NCBI GenBank assembly: GCA_038501195.1
Contig: JBBPUQ010000006.1
Span: 1,922,001 to 1,986,000, forward strand
DNA length: 64,000 bases
Direction: 5' to 3'
DNA from: Nemania diffusa
Taxonomy: Eukaryota; Ascomycota; Sordariomycetes; Xylariales; Xylariaceae
Shown: positions 37,901 through 49,850 of the stretch, in pieces
How positions within the stretch are numbered: position 1 is the stretch's first letter
Layout: the number at the start of each line of letters is the position of its first letter
Translations under genes and position numbers: made by a program
The notes under the pieces: generated by a model
Database searches by the model: none
The model's input: the letters and a program-made list of their open reading frames with translations, nothing else
What the model was told of the DNA's origin: nothing

Positions 37901-39000
37901 TATTATTTAAATATTTTTATTTTTATAAATAATAATATATTAAAAATTAAAAAGTTTATATAATATTAAAATATTATTAAATTAAAATATTGTTTTAATA
38001 ATTAGTTTTAAAGTTGCTATAATTGATTTAATAAAAAATTGTTTATATAACAAAACTTATTAAAAATATAAGCAATTTTATAAAAATATTAATAATAAAA
38101 ATTAAGTTATTTATAAACTATATAAATAATTAATAAAAAATAAAATAGCTTTAATAAAAAATAAAATAAATATTAAAAAAATATTTAAAATATTAAAAAT
38201 AATATATAGTACTTTTATATATATAGTAATAAAAAAAGTTTTTTTAAGTTTTTATATTAATATTTAAAAAAAAAATAAATATATTAATAATAAAAATAGT
38301 AATTATATAAAATTTATATATAAAAAAATAAATAATTTTTAAAACAATATTAAAAATAAGTTATATAATAGTTTAAAAATAACTTTTTTAAATATAAAAG
38401 TTTTTTTTTTTTTTAAATTAAATTATTTAGTTTTTTTGTTAAAAAATAAAAAAATTTTTTCGTTTTTTAATTTATTAAAATTTTTTAAGTTTTTTAATTT
38501 ATTCGAGTTTTTTTTAAACTTACTATTTTTAAATTTTTATAAAATTAAAACAAAAATATTTATAAATAATATAACTGCTAAATTAATAAATAAATATAAA
38601 ATAATATTATTGTTAGCAATAAATATTATTATAAATAATTAATTATTAATAAAATTATTAGCAATAAATATAAATATTATAAACTTAAAAAATATAAAAA
38701 TTTATAAAAAATAAATAAAATTAAACTTAAAAAAAAAAAATAATATTAAATAATAATTATATATATAAAAAATTTTTTAAATAAAAAGTGATTTATTTAT
38801 AATAAAAGCTTATTTTATAAAGTTTAAAACAAAATTTATTTAACTAATAAATTACTTTAGTTTTATAAAGTTTATAATTTTTTCTTTTTTTTTAGTTTAA
38901 AAAAATCAGTTTTTTTTATATTTAAAAGCTTTTAAACTACAGTTTATACAATCTAATATTTCTAAAGCTGTTAGTTTTTTTTGTATATAGTTGTAAGTTT
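34958..39000. repeat. AT-only tail of the central block
   Basis: Nearly all A/T: T-leaning to about 37900 and A-leaning from about 38000 to 38840. Composition recovers between 38900 and 39050. No paired terminal repeats or protein relic could be read. The short open frame at 38436-38642 is Phe/Lys/Asn-only and is a composition artefact. Confidence 0.7.
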
Positions 39001-39800
39001 AAGTAACTTGTTCTATCTAATAGCTTTTATACAAGTAGGTTAGGTTTCAAACTGTTAGGCGCATATACATATAACTAGTCAATAGCTTCCTGTAGGTCTA
39101 AGGCAGTCTTGGCCGTGTGACACAGGTGGTATTGCTAAAACTAAATGCCCTCTTTTCGTCGACCATGCTGCAGTATCTTGCCTAGGCATATAAATTTACG
39201 ATGCCAACTACCTACCACACCGAGATTCCTGTTCTTCTCGAAATCCGGGCTAGTCATTGATGCCCTAGCTGCGAGATCATCTGTTGCGACCAAGATGCGG
39301 TTTACGTTCGTATTTATGTAGCATAACATAGAAAGACTGAGCTGCCTAGGCCCCTTCTCAGTCAACGTCCGGGTTGAAAGACCGAACAGCATAACACTAT
39401 AGAATTCAATTCGCCGTCCTCACACAAACAAATTGCCAAAGTCGAAATTCTCTTCCGCAACCCCACGCTGGCTCACACCAGCGGTACGATCTTCATATGG
39501 CTTCTTCTACGCGAGGGCGTCTTGCGTCGGCGCCGGGAGGTCCTCAAACTCAACATCAACGAATTATGTGACAGTATAGTGGAGGTCGATCAACGTGTCA
39601 GGGAGTATACAGAGCGTACAACTATAAGGGATCAATACAGGTGCAGAAGAGGCGATCATATTGTGTTGTTTTTCTAAGATGTAAAGGTGTAGGCTAAGTT
39701 ACAGGTTTACTATATCTGCAAGACCCTGCGGTTTATAGATTATCCGCTCTTCCACCTGGTAGAGAGCTTACCTAATACAGGTCCCCTGCTCCGTCACAAA
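39001..39800. other. Boundary spacer with two weak open frames
   Basis: This stretch of normal composition holds an ATG-started frame on the - strand (39392-39141, 83 codons, no recognisable domain). It also has a + strand frame without ATG (about 39430-39676) that reads arginine-rich and helix-like (REGVLRRRREVLKLNINEL). Neither has splice or promoter support. Either could be a fragment of a gene cut by the AT block. Confidence 0.25.
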
Positions 39801-41441
39801 TTACATGTCCTCGCCGTCCAACGTGCCCTCATTGAGCTCCACAGAAACCTTCTTGAACGAGCCCTTGGCGAGGCCCTTGAGCGCCACTCTGTGCGCCCCC
39901 AGGCTCTCTCGCGCTGCGCGGCCCATGCGCTGCACGTCCGCGTTGCCGATCCGCCGCAGCTTCACAGCGCGAGCGTCGTCCCTGCCGTAGACGACGACGC
40001 GGGTGATTCGGCGCGGGGTGAAGTACGCAAAGCCGGCGAACTCGTCGACCCCCTGCGTGTGCAGCATGCGCCGCGAGGCGTCCCACCTCGACGAAGGCCC
40101 GATTACCGAGATCACGAAGGGGAAGTCGGGGAACTGGGCGTCGGAGCGCATATTGAAGTTGCGGCGGAATATGAAGGCGTGGCGGTGGCTCGCTTCGAGG
40201 TCAGCCGCCCGTAGGGCGTCGAGCTACTTGAGGATGCAGATGCTCTTCTTCGTCAGGGGCCGTGGATCTCCCGCGCCTAGATCGCCGTACTCGCAGGCCT
40301 TGCTGCGGCTGTAGACCTCGCCGCCGTGGCGGTGGACCCAGATGCTGATGAAGTCCCCCTAGGGCTGTTCTTTCACTTTAGCTTGAGCAGATGAGCGCCG
40401 CCGGCATCTTAGATCACGTCTGTTTGGGTGTGTAGCCACTTGTTCCCCAGCGAGAATTCAGGACTGGAGATCGTCCGGTCGGTCAATTGAAACGGGCCAC
40501 ATCCGCGGAATTCTGCCGGACTTCATGCAAACACGCCGTGGCATTTTTGAGACTCGATGGCGGCCTTCCATGCGAAAATACTCAGGTCATTCGTCTCCTT
40601 GACGACTTCCTCTTGCAGCCGGAGGAAAGCGCGCAGCCCCTCGCCGTATAGAATGGGCATGTTGACTTCGAAAATGCCGAGCAGGCAGTAAGCCATATCT
40701 TCAAGGTGCGTGGTCTGTCGCTTTGCGGCCCAAGACATTTTCTGGGCGATGGGCAGCCTATACAGGCCTTGGAGCTTATCTAACACCTCGGTTCCCATCT
40801 GGGAAGCATCGGCGATCAATTCTTGCAGAACTCTCCTGGTTCCGCGAAACACCCAGTTCCCGTCGTAGAATTCAACGTGGCGTGGTGCTAATAACTAGAA
40901 GACATATCTTAGATCAGCGTCTCTCACGCATTTCTATATATATAATTGGATATTGTGTATTGATTACCTCCTACAATGTCCATCCACGTGTAAACCACCG
41001 ACAGTTCCTTAGAGATGATCAATCGGCTTCGTCGCGGCCGCTGAGCATACCTTGGCATCTCGATACCAATTGAACATGGTTGCGATTCCAATGGCGTTGG
41101 TCGGGGATTTTTCATGGCTTTTAGGGAAAGGAGCTATTCTTTCCACGTGCAATTAATAGCTTCTGTGAGCTCGGCACTGCTCGTCTTGTCAATGCAACAT
41201 GTATCTATCCAAGCATACCGAAGACTGTCCCTGCAAGCGAGCTCGCATATCTTCTTAATTTTGCTGAACCCTTTTTGTTTTCTCTATGCTGGTTAGAATA
41301 GGTGAAATCCTGGAATGTGACCTCCTCATCCTCCCAAGTGTGTGATAATATGGCATAATGTATAGTGTTAGGTGTTGGATTCATGAATTCCTCTAGAGTG
41401 AGGTCCTATAGAGTGAGGGTTTCTACGTTAATGAGCCTCAT
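39801..41441 (-). pseudogene. HET-domain (heterokaryon incompatibility) gene, multiply broken
   Basis: Read from an ATG at 41441, the - strand gives MRLINVETLTL, then YAILSHTWEDEEVTFQDF, YAWIDTCCIDKTSSAELTEA, MFNWYRDAKVC, RWFTRGWTL and LLAPRHVEFYDGNWVF, then MSWAAKRQTTHLEDMAYCLL and MPILYGEGLRAFLRLQEE. This is the complete HET domain in order, followed by a C-terminal region with GGEVYSRSKACE and ASHRHAFIFRRNF segments. An intron (40967-40895, GTAATC to CTAG) is still readable. Lesions are: TAG at 41408 inside a 15-bp tandem duplication; a frameshift near 41250; about 71 extra bases at 41151-41078; another frameshift before RWFTRG; TAG at 40973 where the family has Gln (CAG to TAG); TGA at 40525; and further stops downstream. 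Functional HET proteins trigger cell death when incompatible strains fuse; this copy cannot encode one. Confidence 0.9.
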
Positions 41442-42992
41442 GACGATTTTGGTAAAAGAGTATCCTCATAAGCCTATTAACCGGATAGCGGGGTCATGAT
41501 ACGTAATGATAGGGGTTGCTTAATTAGGTAGGACTACTGAAAAGCATCGATGTATGTAAGCTCGCCCAGCCTAATTGCATCTGTGGGTGACAAATCCTTG
41601 CTACAGATATGTCTCATACGCTCACCGGCGAGTCTATAGACAAACTGAGGGTAGGTCACCGCTCCTGAGTTGAAGTAAAAATGCCTACAGACTACTTACC
41701 TGTAGAGCTACCCGTATTGATCCCTCGTAGCCCCATTTATCGCAAGTTAGAATACTAATATTGCAACTTGAATTTCGCGGCGACGCTGATATATATATAT
41801 AATAGTGCAACCGACGTTGTTTGATGGTTTTTTAAATTGCGCATTAACTATATATGACGTACGACTAGCTGTAGCGGAGCGTAAAACATGTGGCGTCGCG
41901 TACCCTCTCTGCTCGTTAGGTTGTCTACGCAGTAATCTAAGGGTTGGCCATTATCCTTGAGGTTAATTTGTGATCATGATAACTATTTAGTATCACTGAT
42001 GCTGAAGGTATACACCGGCCAAAAATTATTGTTACTTTTCATATTAATCATAAACCTTTAGCAAACAAAATCATCTGCTGAATTAAATGTAAGTAGAGTA
42101 CTTGGTCCAGAAAAGTCTGGTATTGTCGAAGTAAAGACCCCCTGCGATAACAACCCCGCACGAGAAAAGTGAAAAGGCTTGGCTGATTCAATGAGCATGA
42201 CAACAGTTATAACCTCAATAGATCTATTGTAATCCAGGGAGAGGCGGTGGGTTAACGGGATCGACTGAGATGGGCTCGGGGCGACGTCGTGGCGTATGCA
42301 TCTACTTATGCATCCGCTTACTGATATACCCTAGCGCGATTAAAGAGCCAGATTGGTTCAAACATGATATCACATATCAAGCCACAAGATAAGACGAAAT
42401 GGCTGCATTTCGGTGTCATTATCGCTTGGGGATGTATTATCGCTAGCGATAGTGATGAGTACTTTTTGAGGTCTCCATCCCTACTTCCTCTGATAATATG
42501 TACATGACCTTCCACTCATCCCATTTGGATCCTTTATTCACACAAAGCAGATGATACATGCTGGGGGTATATTGGCTGTGTGCCTCCTCTTTTGCCGCTT
42601 CTTCACCATATTGGCTAGTCCGGAGCATACTTTTGGTATGGAAAATGGAGAACCACAAATCCTAGAAGACAAACCTGCGCTGGTGACCGGGATCCAGATA
42701 CTCCTATTGTGTGATCCCTGGAGAGAGCAAGTAAAGTAGTAATAGCCTCCATATAAAATGACAATCCATGAAGTAAAAATAGGGGTATTGAGGGCGATGC
42801 AATGCTGAAATTCAGAAAACAAAAACTAAAATAAACTATCCCAATGATCGCTTCGTGAGAAAAAAATGCTAGTAGTATTCAACAAAGTTGGGGGAACAAA
42901 AGAAAGTGCGGACTGGCAGATGCAACATTTCCGAGGTTGCCTATGTCAGGGTGAACGACGATCTTGGTTGAGCTCGTTGTCGTTGAGGGCGC
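41442..42992. other. Intergenic, no gene seen
   Basis: Spacer between the HET pseudogene and the 3' end of the coiled-coil gene. It presumably includes the HET promoter region and the 3' UTR of the next gene. Several short open frames lack ATG, splice or domain support. Confidence 0.5.
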
Positions 42993-44714
42993 TCAGAAGC
43001 CGGATGTGCGGCGGATTTTACCGAGGGGTTGACCAAAGTTGCTGCTCTTCCTTAATTTTAGAGGAATATCTTCTTCAACTTCTTCAAGTGCAGCTTCTGG
43101 GTGGTTGTCGTTGATATTGCTGTTGCTCTGCGAACAAGCCTTCGAGTCAACTATCAACTCCGGAATTGCTGTTTCATTGAGAACGGATGGCGTCGCATCT
43201 GTGGCCTTGACTTCTTCTAGTTTATCCGATAGCCTCCTCAGAAACATCTCGTCGGCAGCCGGTCGGTTCTTTAAACATAGAGGTCCTTTGAGCGCCGGAT
43301 CCTCATCGCTAGGCTCAAAGACAGGCTCAACGATAGGCTCATCCGACATAGCTCCGTCGTCGTAGAAAGCTTGAGGCGCATGATAATCCTGGTTGGCGTC
43401 AGGGAATCTGGCTGGCCTGCCTTCTTCCTCCGCTTCGTTGACCTGGGCCGTTTTCAGTTCATTAGGGCTTGTTGGTGTGGATGTTCCGGTGCTACTAGCG
43501 GTGTTTCCGGCAGTGGAATCCATAGTTGGAAGCTGGGAAAAAGACATGGAATGATTTGGTGTATGTCCAGCATGCATCGTGAGTCTGCGGTGCTCGGGGG
43601 CCTTCAGCGCTAGTTTAGTCATGACGGCGGGAGAGGATTTAGACTGCGGTTCGGCCAATCCTTTCTTCAAAGTTGATGGGGACTCTTGGGCTGGAACAAC
43701 TGTAGACGATGGTGGCTTTTCGTCGTTGAACGTTGACTTTTGGACTGCAGGTGCCTTTAGCCGAATCCCCTCAAGGCCCGGGATGACATCGTTGATGTCG
43801 ATTGATGGAACTCGTTCTTGCTCTTTGCGTGTAGTCATGTTCTGCGGTGATGCGGTCTGCATTCGTGGATCGAGGGGCACAAAGGGGTTCGACTCCGGTA
43901 TAGTAGAACCTCTTCCGGGTGGCAAACTGCTTGGCGAAATACCGTCCATTGGAGTTTGTGCTGAGGAAGTAGATGGGCCACCAGCTTCCGGACTAATAGA
44001 ACTGCCGGATCTACGGTTCCCTGCAACTCCGTCGACACCTCCATGGAAGATTACGCCTAATTTACCTTCGCCATTACGCCTGATTCCGAGCATCTCGACG
44101 TATTTAGCTACCTCGGACTCCGCCGCCTCCAGCTTTTGTTTCCAGTGCATCACCTCATTTTCCAATTTAGTCTTTAACTCGACCCAAATCAGTCGTTCCT
44201 CGTCCATTATGTTCCGCTCTTCCCGAAACATCTCCTCGGCTCGAGCTCGGCTAGCCTCGAGATGTGCACGTTCGGCCTGCCAGTTTTCCAGTAACCTCCG
44301 ACTGTATTCATCCCTGCGCTGAAGGAGGGTGGCGGTGGTTTGAGGGCTCAAGTGCCCAAAAGGTGAGGTGGTGCCGGGGTTGGTAGGGCCCATAGATGGC
44401 GACGTGATGGAAGAACCCGAATCCGCTGCTCCCGCCATCGGTGTCGAGAGAGAGTGGTGCTCCGGGGAAAGATACTGCCGGGCGTTCGATACCGCTAAGA
44501 GAGACGATGGAGGGGCGTGATTTGCAGGCGGTGGTTTGAGGTTATTCGGAGTGTCGAAGTAAGCTTGTTTTATAGAATGCGGTAACGAAAAAGGCGACAT
44601 AACACCGTCTGGCCGGCCATTGAGGTTATGGATAGGAGTTGTGGCGCAATCGAAGCAGTCAATGCCACCGGACGGCAGAAAGGAACTGGAAGGTAGCCTC
44701 GTCATGGTGAGCAT
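42993..44714 (-). CDS. Ser/Pro-rich coiled-coil protein, function unknown
   Basis: The chosen start is the ATG at 44714, giving 573 residues without an intron; an in-frame ATG three codons on (44705) is an alternative. The frame stays open 62 codons further upstream only through a non-ATG codon, and that part is CT-rich like a 5' UTR. Residues about 1-130 are Ser/Pro/His-rich with a short CFDC. About 132-209 form a long charged coiled coil (RRDEYSRRLLENWQAERAHL onward, with LEASRARAEEM and WKQKLEAAESEVAKY). The rest is disordered and Ser/Thr/Pro-rich with acidic clusters. The end is basic, with a KLRKSSNFGQPLGKIRR tail that looks like a conserved motif. There is no signal peptide or catalytic domain. 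It is probably an intracellular scaffold or cytoskeleton-linked protein, but I do not recognise the family. Codon use and length support a real gene. Confidence 0.8.
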   Translation of the reverse strand: MLTMTRLPSSSFLPSGGIDCFDCATTPIHNLNGRPDGVMSPFSLPHSIKQAYFDTPNNLKPPPANHAPPSSLLAVSNARQYLSPEHHSLSTPMAGAADSGSSITSPSMGPTNPGTTSPFGHLSPQTTATLLQRRDEYSRRLLENWQAERAHLEASRARAEEMFREERNIMDEERLIWVELKTKLENEVMHWKQKLEAAESEVAKYVEMLGIRRNGEGKLGVIFHGGVDGVAGNRRSGSSISPEAGGPSTSSAQTPMDGISPSSLPPGRGSTIPESNPFVPLDPRMQTASPQNMTTRKEQERVPSIDINDVIPGLEGIRLKAPAVQKSTFNDEKPPSSTVVPAQESPSTLKKGLAEPQSKSSPAVMTKLALKAPEHRRLTMHAGHTPNHSMSFSQLPTMDSTAGNTASSTGTSTPTSPNELKTAQVNEAEEEGRPARFPDANQDYHAPQAFYDDGAMSDEPIVEPVFEPSDEDPALKGPLCLKNRPAADEMFLRRLSDKLEEVKATDATPSVLNETAIPELIVDSKACSQSNSNINDNHPEAALEEVEEDIPLKLRKSSNFGQPLGKIRRTSGF

Positions 44715-47700
44715 TGTCGAGAGAGTCACGCCTGTGTGCAAGGCAAGGTGAAGAATTAGGAGCGACCTCGACTCGATCGGGCTGAAGGATGTGGAGAGAG
44801 AGAGAGAGCTACACGAGAGCCGAACGAGAGCCGCAAGAGCTAGTAGGCTAAAGCTAAGATGGGTGGGGTGGGAAATGAACAAGGTTTCCGTTTGGCGCAA
44901 TCGAAGGTTGTTGTTGCTCAGAGCAGGAACCCGGGTTTAGCAGGGATGCAACCGTTGCTTTCGGGATGATGATGGACTTCTTGAGTGGCCTGTTCGTGTT
45001 GAGCAAAGGTTCTTGGTCCGACCGCAGTTTTGTCGATGGGACATCGAGCTTGTTGCGCCTTTCACCACAACCATCACCAAAAAGATATCGATGGAGCCAA
45101 TGCTTGCGACTATGAGCTCGAGGTTCGGAAGTATGGTGTTGGATACTATCGCATCGCCAAATGTAGATGAGCGGTAGGGTTATTGCGCTGGTCGAGGTAG
45201 TGTAGGTATGCGTAGGTAATAGATGGATGGAGGGCGCATAGGTAGGTGAGCCAGCGACCAAGAGGGAGTGACGTATTCTGCCCTTAATTTATGTACCTCG
45301 TCACACAGAGTGCAAATCTCTATGTAAATGACAACAGCTGGATCTGTATACTATTTGACATTCATATACTTTTTTTAAGCCAGGTAAGATGATCACGATC
45401 TTGCTTGCATCGAAGAGATATATACCGTCGTTAAGAGACGATAACGTATGATGTGGAGGAATCAGGGAAGACAAGGAGATGGGAACAATGGAGAGAGAGA
45501 AAGGTGAAAGGTAGAATGCATATGACAGCGGAGGTAAGTGGTACAATACCTGCTTAGACTATGCACTATATTCACTATGCTCGGTGGCTGCTCACTGTCC
45601 TTACCTGCTGTCGCCAGTGGGCCGCGGGCCAAAATTCGGGGTCTTTCTACCTAGTTTCGATCATGAGTGGATCCAATTAAGTCAGACCCCAAAGAGCTGA
45701 CAGGGGTAGAATGGAGGAGCAGGAGAGGACCCCTGAATATGTATCCAGGTACTGGCCAAATACCTGGGGAACAGAGGGGTCAGTCTCCCTGATCATACCC
45801 AAATTCAACGCGTTGATTGTAGAGATTGCAAGTAGCTACCTACCTACCTATGCGTACTCCAACTCTCAGAAACGCCACAACCCTAAACACCGCATCATTT
45901 CACAATCACGCCTTTTATTAACAATAGGGAAAGGTCCTTTGCAAACCATTTAGAGAAGACCCGATAGCGTCAAGTGTCAGACAGGTGCATGTTTTGTTGG
46001 CAAGTATAGAGTACAGAAAAGCCCAGCCCCATAATGGCATACGTGGACATGGCCAGGCAGGCCCGGCATTGCCAGCGCTTGAAATGATTCGAGTTGGGCA
46101 GCTGCTACAGTAGACCACGAATAGTTTGTACGCATACCTACCTAGGTAGGTAGGTAAGAAAGTAAGGAAGTATCTACATACAAGGTAGGCACGCTACTCT
46201 TGGTGTTTCAGCTGCCCAATAGTTTCTGTCGTTTGCCACAGTCGATCATCACCCAGCTGAACTCTTGTCTGCCATCTTTAATCTAGGTATGTATGTATGT
46301 GCACCATTTGGACACATATATAGGGAGACCGGACGGACAGACGCATCGAGTTACCTCGCACAACATCTGATGGCCGGGCATCTGGCTCAGCCAGCCCAGA
46401 CAAGCCAGACTCAACCCCCAGCCAGCTAGCCCGCGCCCAGCCCGTTCCACATCAGGCAATTGACTGTCTGCTTCATGCTGCCAGAAGCGCGTCCTCACGG
46501 CATGCTCACGGCATGCCAACGTGGCAAACCAATCTGTCATCCTTGATCTTAGTCAGTGGCCCGGATCGACACTATCGTCAAAGGGGCGTCACAGGGGGGC
46601 TGCAGTATAGGTGTCAAATGGGAACGGCCCGCTAGACCTTGACTTAGTAAAGGTCTGACTGAGGCTACACAAAACCTCTTTCGCGCTTTGCTTTTGCGTT
46701 GAATGAATCAGGCATGTTGCATTTCTAGAAGGCACTGTATGAGTATAGCTATGTATGTACCGGGAGATCACCACCACCACATTGCGACTCGGCCTAGACC
46801 GATCTTACCTACCAAGACTACGCATAGCTAGGTATTCAGGCCTTATGCTCCTACGCAACACCACCAGCGTGCCTAGATAGGTATCTACCCCACGCGGAGC
46901 ACCGTACATGTGCATAGTCCCTCGTTTGGAAGGGAGTCTCCCCGTTGTTCCGCCGGCTGTCGACTTGAGAGCGTTAGTACGCGGTACGTATATCCTAGAT
47001 GGTATTTATAAAGGTGTATCTACCGTATATAGGTATTCCGAAATACCCAAGCCAAGGCCAACCGCACGTAGTTAGGGTCTCTAACAGCACAGTATATGTA
47101 TGTACGACACAATCCCATGTCGTCTCTCGCGAACATTACGGATGGATTTGTGCTGTATTTTCGGTGGAATCTGAATTTCCATCGACCCAGCTGATCCAAT
47201 CTGCAGGGACCTTACACACTCCACTCACACTCACACTCCACCCAAATGCGTGGTATGTATGTATGTACGGACACAAACCCGGACTCACCGCCGAGCCGAA
47301 GAGATCTGACTGCCATGCTTTGATGATAATACCATCAAGGAAAATTGAGTATCGGCCTCCCTACCCCAATCATCGGGTCCCTGTCACCGTGGGCCCTTAA
47401 TTTCTGTATGCAGGTAGGCCGTAGGGCCACTGCGAACACGACCCCCTTGCTAAGAGTTTCTGTGTCGGCCCTTCTGGTGCGATATGCTCTCGAACCCCAA
47501 ATTTTCCTCGACTTGCGAGAGTTAAGTTTAGCGTATCGCTTGGCTGACATCGGTTGTCTCTCTGCCTTGTTTCATACTCGTATACTCGTAGGTATTAATA
47601 GCGAATAAGTAGAACTGCCTCAAGACCGAACTACATAATTCCCTCTGGTCTGCCTTTTTCCCCAAGACTGCGCATACATAATGCGTAAGTGCTCAAGTCC

Positions 47701-49840
47701 CACCTTACTGCGTATACACGTTGTGCTGTGTGGGCGGACGCGCCGAGTCAAGTGAGAGAAGAATTCTCCAAATATCCACGCTAGTCAGGTTTCCACATAG
47801 TACCTAGATACAGTATGTACCCCTCACAAGTCTCGTTCGCTGGCAGTCGATATCCTCGGTTTACCGAATATTCAAAGCTATGCCAAGGATATCATATGCC
47901 AGGTAGCCAATTTTGCATATGCTACGCGCTTTGTTCATGCAGTACGTGAAAGTGAGGAATACCCATGATTACTCCGGAATCCCCCCGATCGCAGATAAAT
48001 ACAAACGAACGCCAATCAGTCCTGCCGAGGTTGGTCACCGAAAACGTCAACAAGCTGATAGGCCCGGCCGGACCTGCTTTAAATAACTTGAAGCGTGGTA
48101 GACTCATAACTTCGATATCAAACATCACTAACAAATCGTAAATTCCATAGTGTATATGGAGAAATTGGGGAGCTAAATTACTAAGCTCTCTAAGTCACTT
48201 ATTAGTCAATGACATCACTTTCACATACTTGTCAATATACCATTGACCAGTGAATGTTAACGTACGCGTAAGAGCTTATGCCAAACCCCAAGCTGACTGA
48301 TATGTCACTATTCGGGGGTTCACCCGGCTTACTGCGTACGTAGAATCCTAGATTTATATGCACATACTTATTTCTACTTATCGCGGAGGTTTGATACGTC
48401 GCTGGGGTGTGAGAACCCTAGCACCAAACCTTTGTATGAAGATCCAATCATCTTACGACTGATGCGAGCTGCGGAAGGATATGTTTCTCATCATAAATCG
48501 CGAAATTTAGTGCTTCTATGAAATAAATCATAGGTGAAGAATCAATTAATTATCTTTTACCCTTCCTTACCCCCAACACTGTTAGAGAATAATAAGGTCA
48601 CAGGCATGCCATCATAATTTAGGGTAGGGTGCAGTCTAGTGTACTGATTCCGAAATACATTGAGTTTGAAAGGGGTATTAAGACACTTGTATGTATCTCA
48701 ACCCATCAATAAAGCCACTCTAAATAGCAGTCAGCATATACCAGTTTAACAGAAGTTGTATTATATATTCATTATATGGAGCCTAGGTTCATGGCATACT
48801 CAAGCCTCTCAAAGTCATTAGGATATCTCGCACATTTCATCTGCCTCCCATTCTCTTATCCCATCAAAAGCGTCGTTCTATCTTGTACATGAACGTGAAT
48901 CATACAGACAGTGCCAGGTTAAGACGATTGAGTTAGAACCGATAGATTTATCGCTCTATAGTCAGAAAACTAAAGCTGCTGCACAAGAGCAAAGGTAGCA
49001 AAGTGCAATTACCAGAAGCTTGCCGAGAAACTATTTATATCTTGATGAAATCGAAGATAGTATTCCATACTAAATATACAACAGATTCAGAGGTCCTTCC
49101 GTACGAGCTGAAAGTACGGACCAGGCCGCCTGGGGTGACAGCTCACAATGGACCCCAGGATCAATCCGAGGGCACATCCCTAGCCGCGTATGCGGTGTTC
49201 TACTCGCTGTACTACACCATTCTTGCTGCCATACCGCCCTCACGAGAAGGTAAATATCTTGAAGCTTCCGGGTCGTTCTTCTCGATAATTTAATGACAGG
49301 GATCAGATTTTGGACTGCAAGATTAGCTGGTGTGAAAGCAAGGATAAGTGTGTTCCAAGAACACCCCATCTCAAACCCGCCCAATGACCTATTCGTCAGT
49401 TATCAAGTAAGGGGCTCTATAGTGGTGATTTCAAAGGCGTTCTTGTCCTACAACCGTTTCTATAATATTTTTTGAGTATATACAACAGTAACTGTATCAT
49501 GCAACTTCGCGCTTGTTGTGACTCCAACGTCAAGTCGTTGGCGTTGAATAAGATAATTAACTAATAATATGCCTACCCATCCTACTTATTTATGGCCTGA
49601 AATTTTAGTGTTTATCGAGATACAGTTTTGTACGCCGTTAGATCTATCCCCGCCTCTGAATTGTTGGTTACACTCGTCTCCCGGCCAGACCATTCAAATA
49701 GAGCGAAAGGGAGCACATTAGTTAATCTTGCAACCAGCGCTACCAAATAAAGTCAAATATGTTACAGAATGAATTCCATACAGCCAATCAACAATCCTCA
49801 ACACCGTTTATTTTCAAGGGGGCGGTAGCGGTCACTTCCC
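44715..49840. other. Long intergenic region with CT/GA tracts and TACC repeats
   Basis: The first several hundred bases upstream of 44714 carry GA-rich runs (CT-rich on the gene strand, for example 44790-44812), which suits a fungal promoter and 5' UTR. The remainder holds scattered TACC/GGTA and GTAT runs (45836-45852, 46135-46156, 47250-47262). No exon chain, tRNA or repeat pair could be supported. Open frames up to 135 codons here lack ATG context, introns or domains. Confidence 0.45.
46135..46152. repeat. TACC/GGTA palindrome
   Basis: TACCTACCTAGGTAGGTA is an 18-bp perfect palindrome in a longer (TAGG)n run. Related tetranucleotide runs recur in this window (3292, 45840, 52700, 56525, 60610, 60660), always outside supported coding sequence. 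Confidence 0.7.
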
Positions 49841-49850
49841 TATAAAGTAT
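49841..49850 (+). promoter_or_regulatory. TATA-like box of the secreted-protein gene
   Basis: TATAAAGTAT lies 107 bases before the ATG at 49948. A minimal upstream frame (ATG GCA GCT TGA, 49871-49882) lies in the presumed 5' UTR and could reduce translation of the main frame. Both are inferred from sequence alone. Confidence 0.45.

Noticed and set aside
18376..38642. Short ATG frames of 60-68 codons in the AT block (18376, 22998, 23326, 32667, 38436)
   Set aside because: Their composition is only Phe, Leu, Ile, Lys, Asn and Tyr, with no motif. They are expected by chance in such DNA, and two overlie retroelement relics.
1..39000. AT-only sequence as mitochondrial or plasmid DNA
   Set aside because: The blocks are joined to nuclear genes with spliceosomal introns. 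They contain LTR pairs with target duplications and lack mitochondrial genes.
39805..40314. Overlapping + strand open frames of 60-107 codons in GC-rich DNA
   Set aside because: They lie opposite the C-terminal part of the HET pseudogene and arise from high GC with few stops. Only the - strand reading matches a known family.
43579..44322. 247-codon + strand open frame opposite the coiled-coil gene
   Set aside because: It is the mirror of a Ser-rich coding frame, has no domain or introns, and the - strand frame is longer and has coherent coiled-coil structure.
44715..44900. N-terminal extension of the coiled-coil protein with a hydrophobic, signal-like stretch
   Set aside because: The extension would start at TTG, not ATG, and its DNA is a CT-rich tract typical of a 5' UTR.
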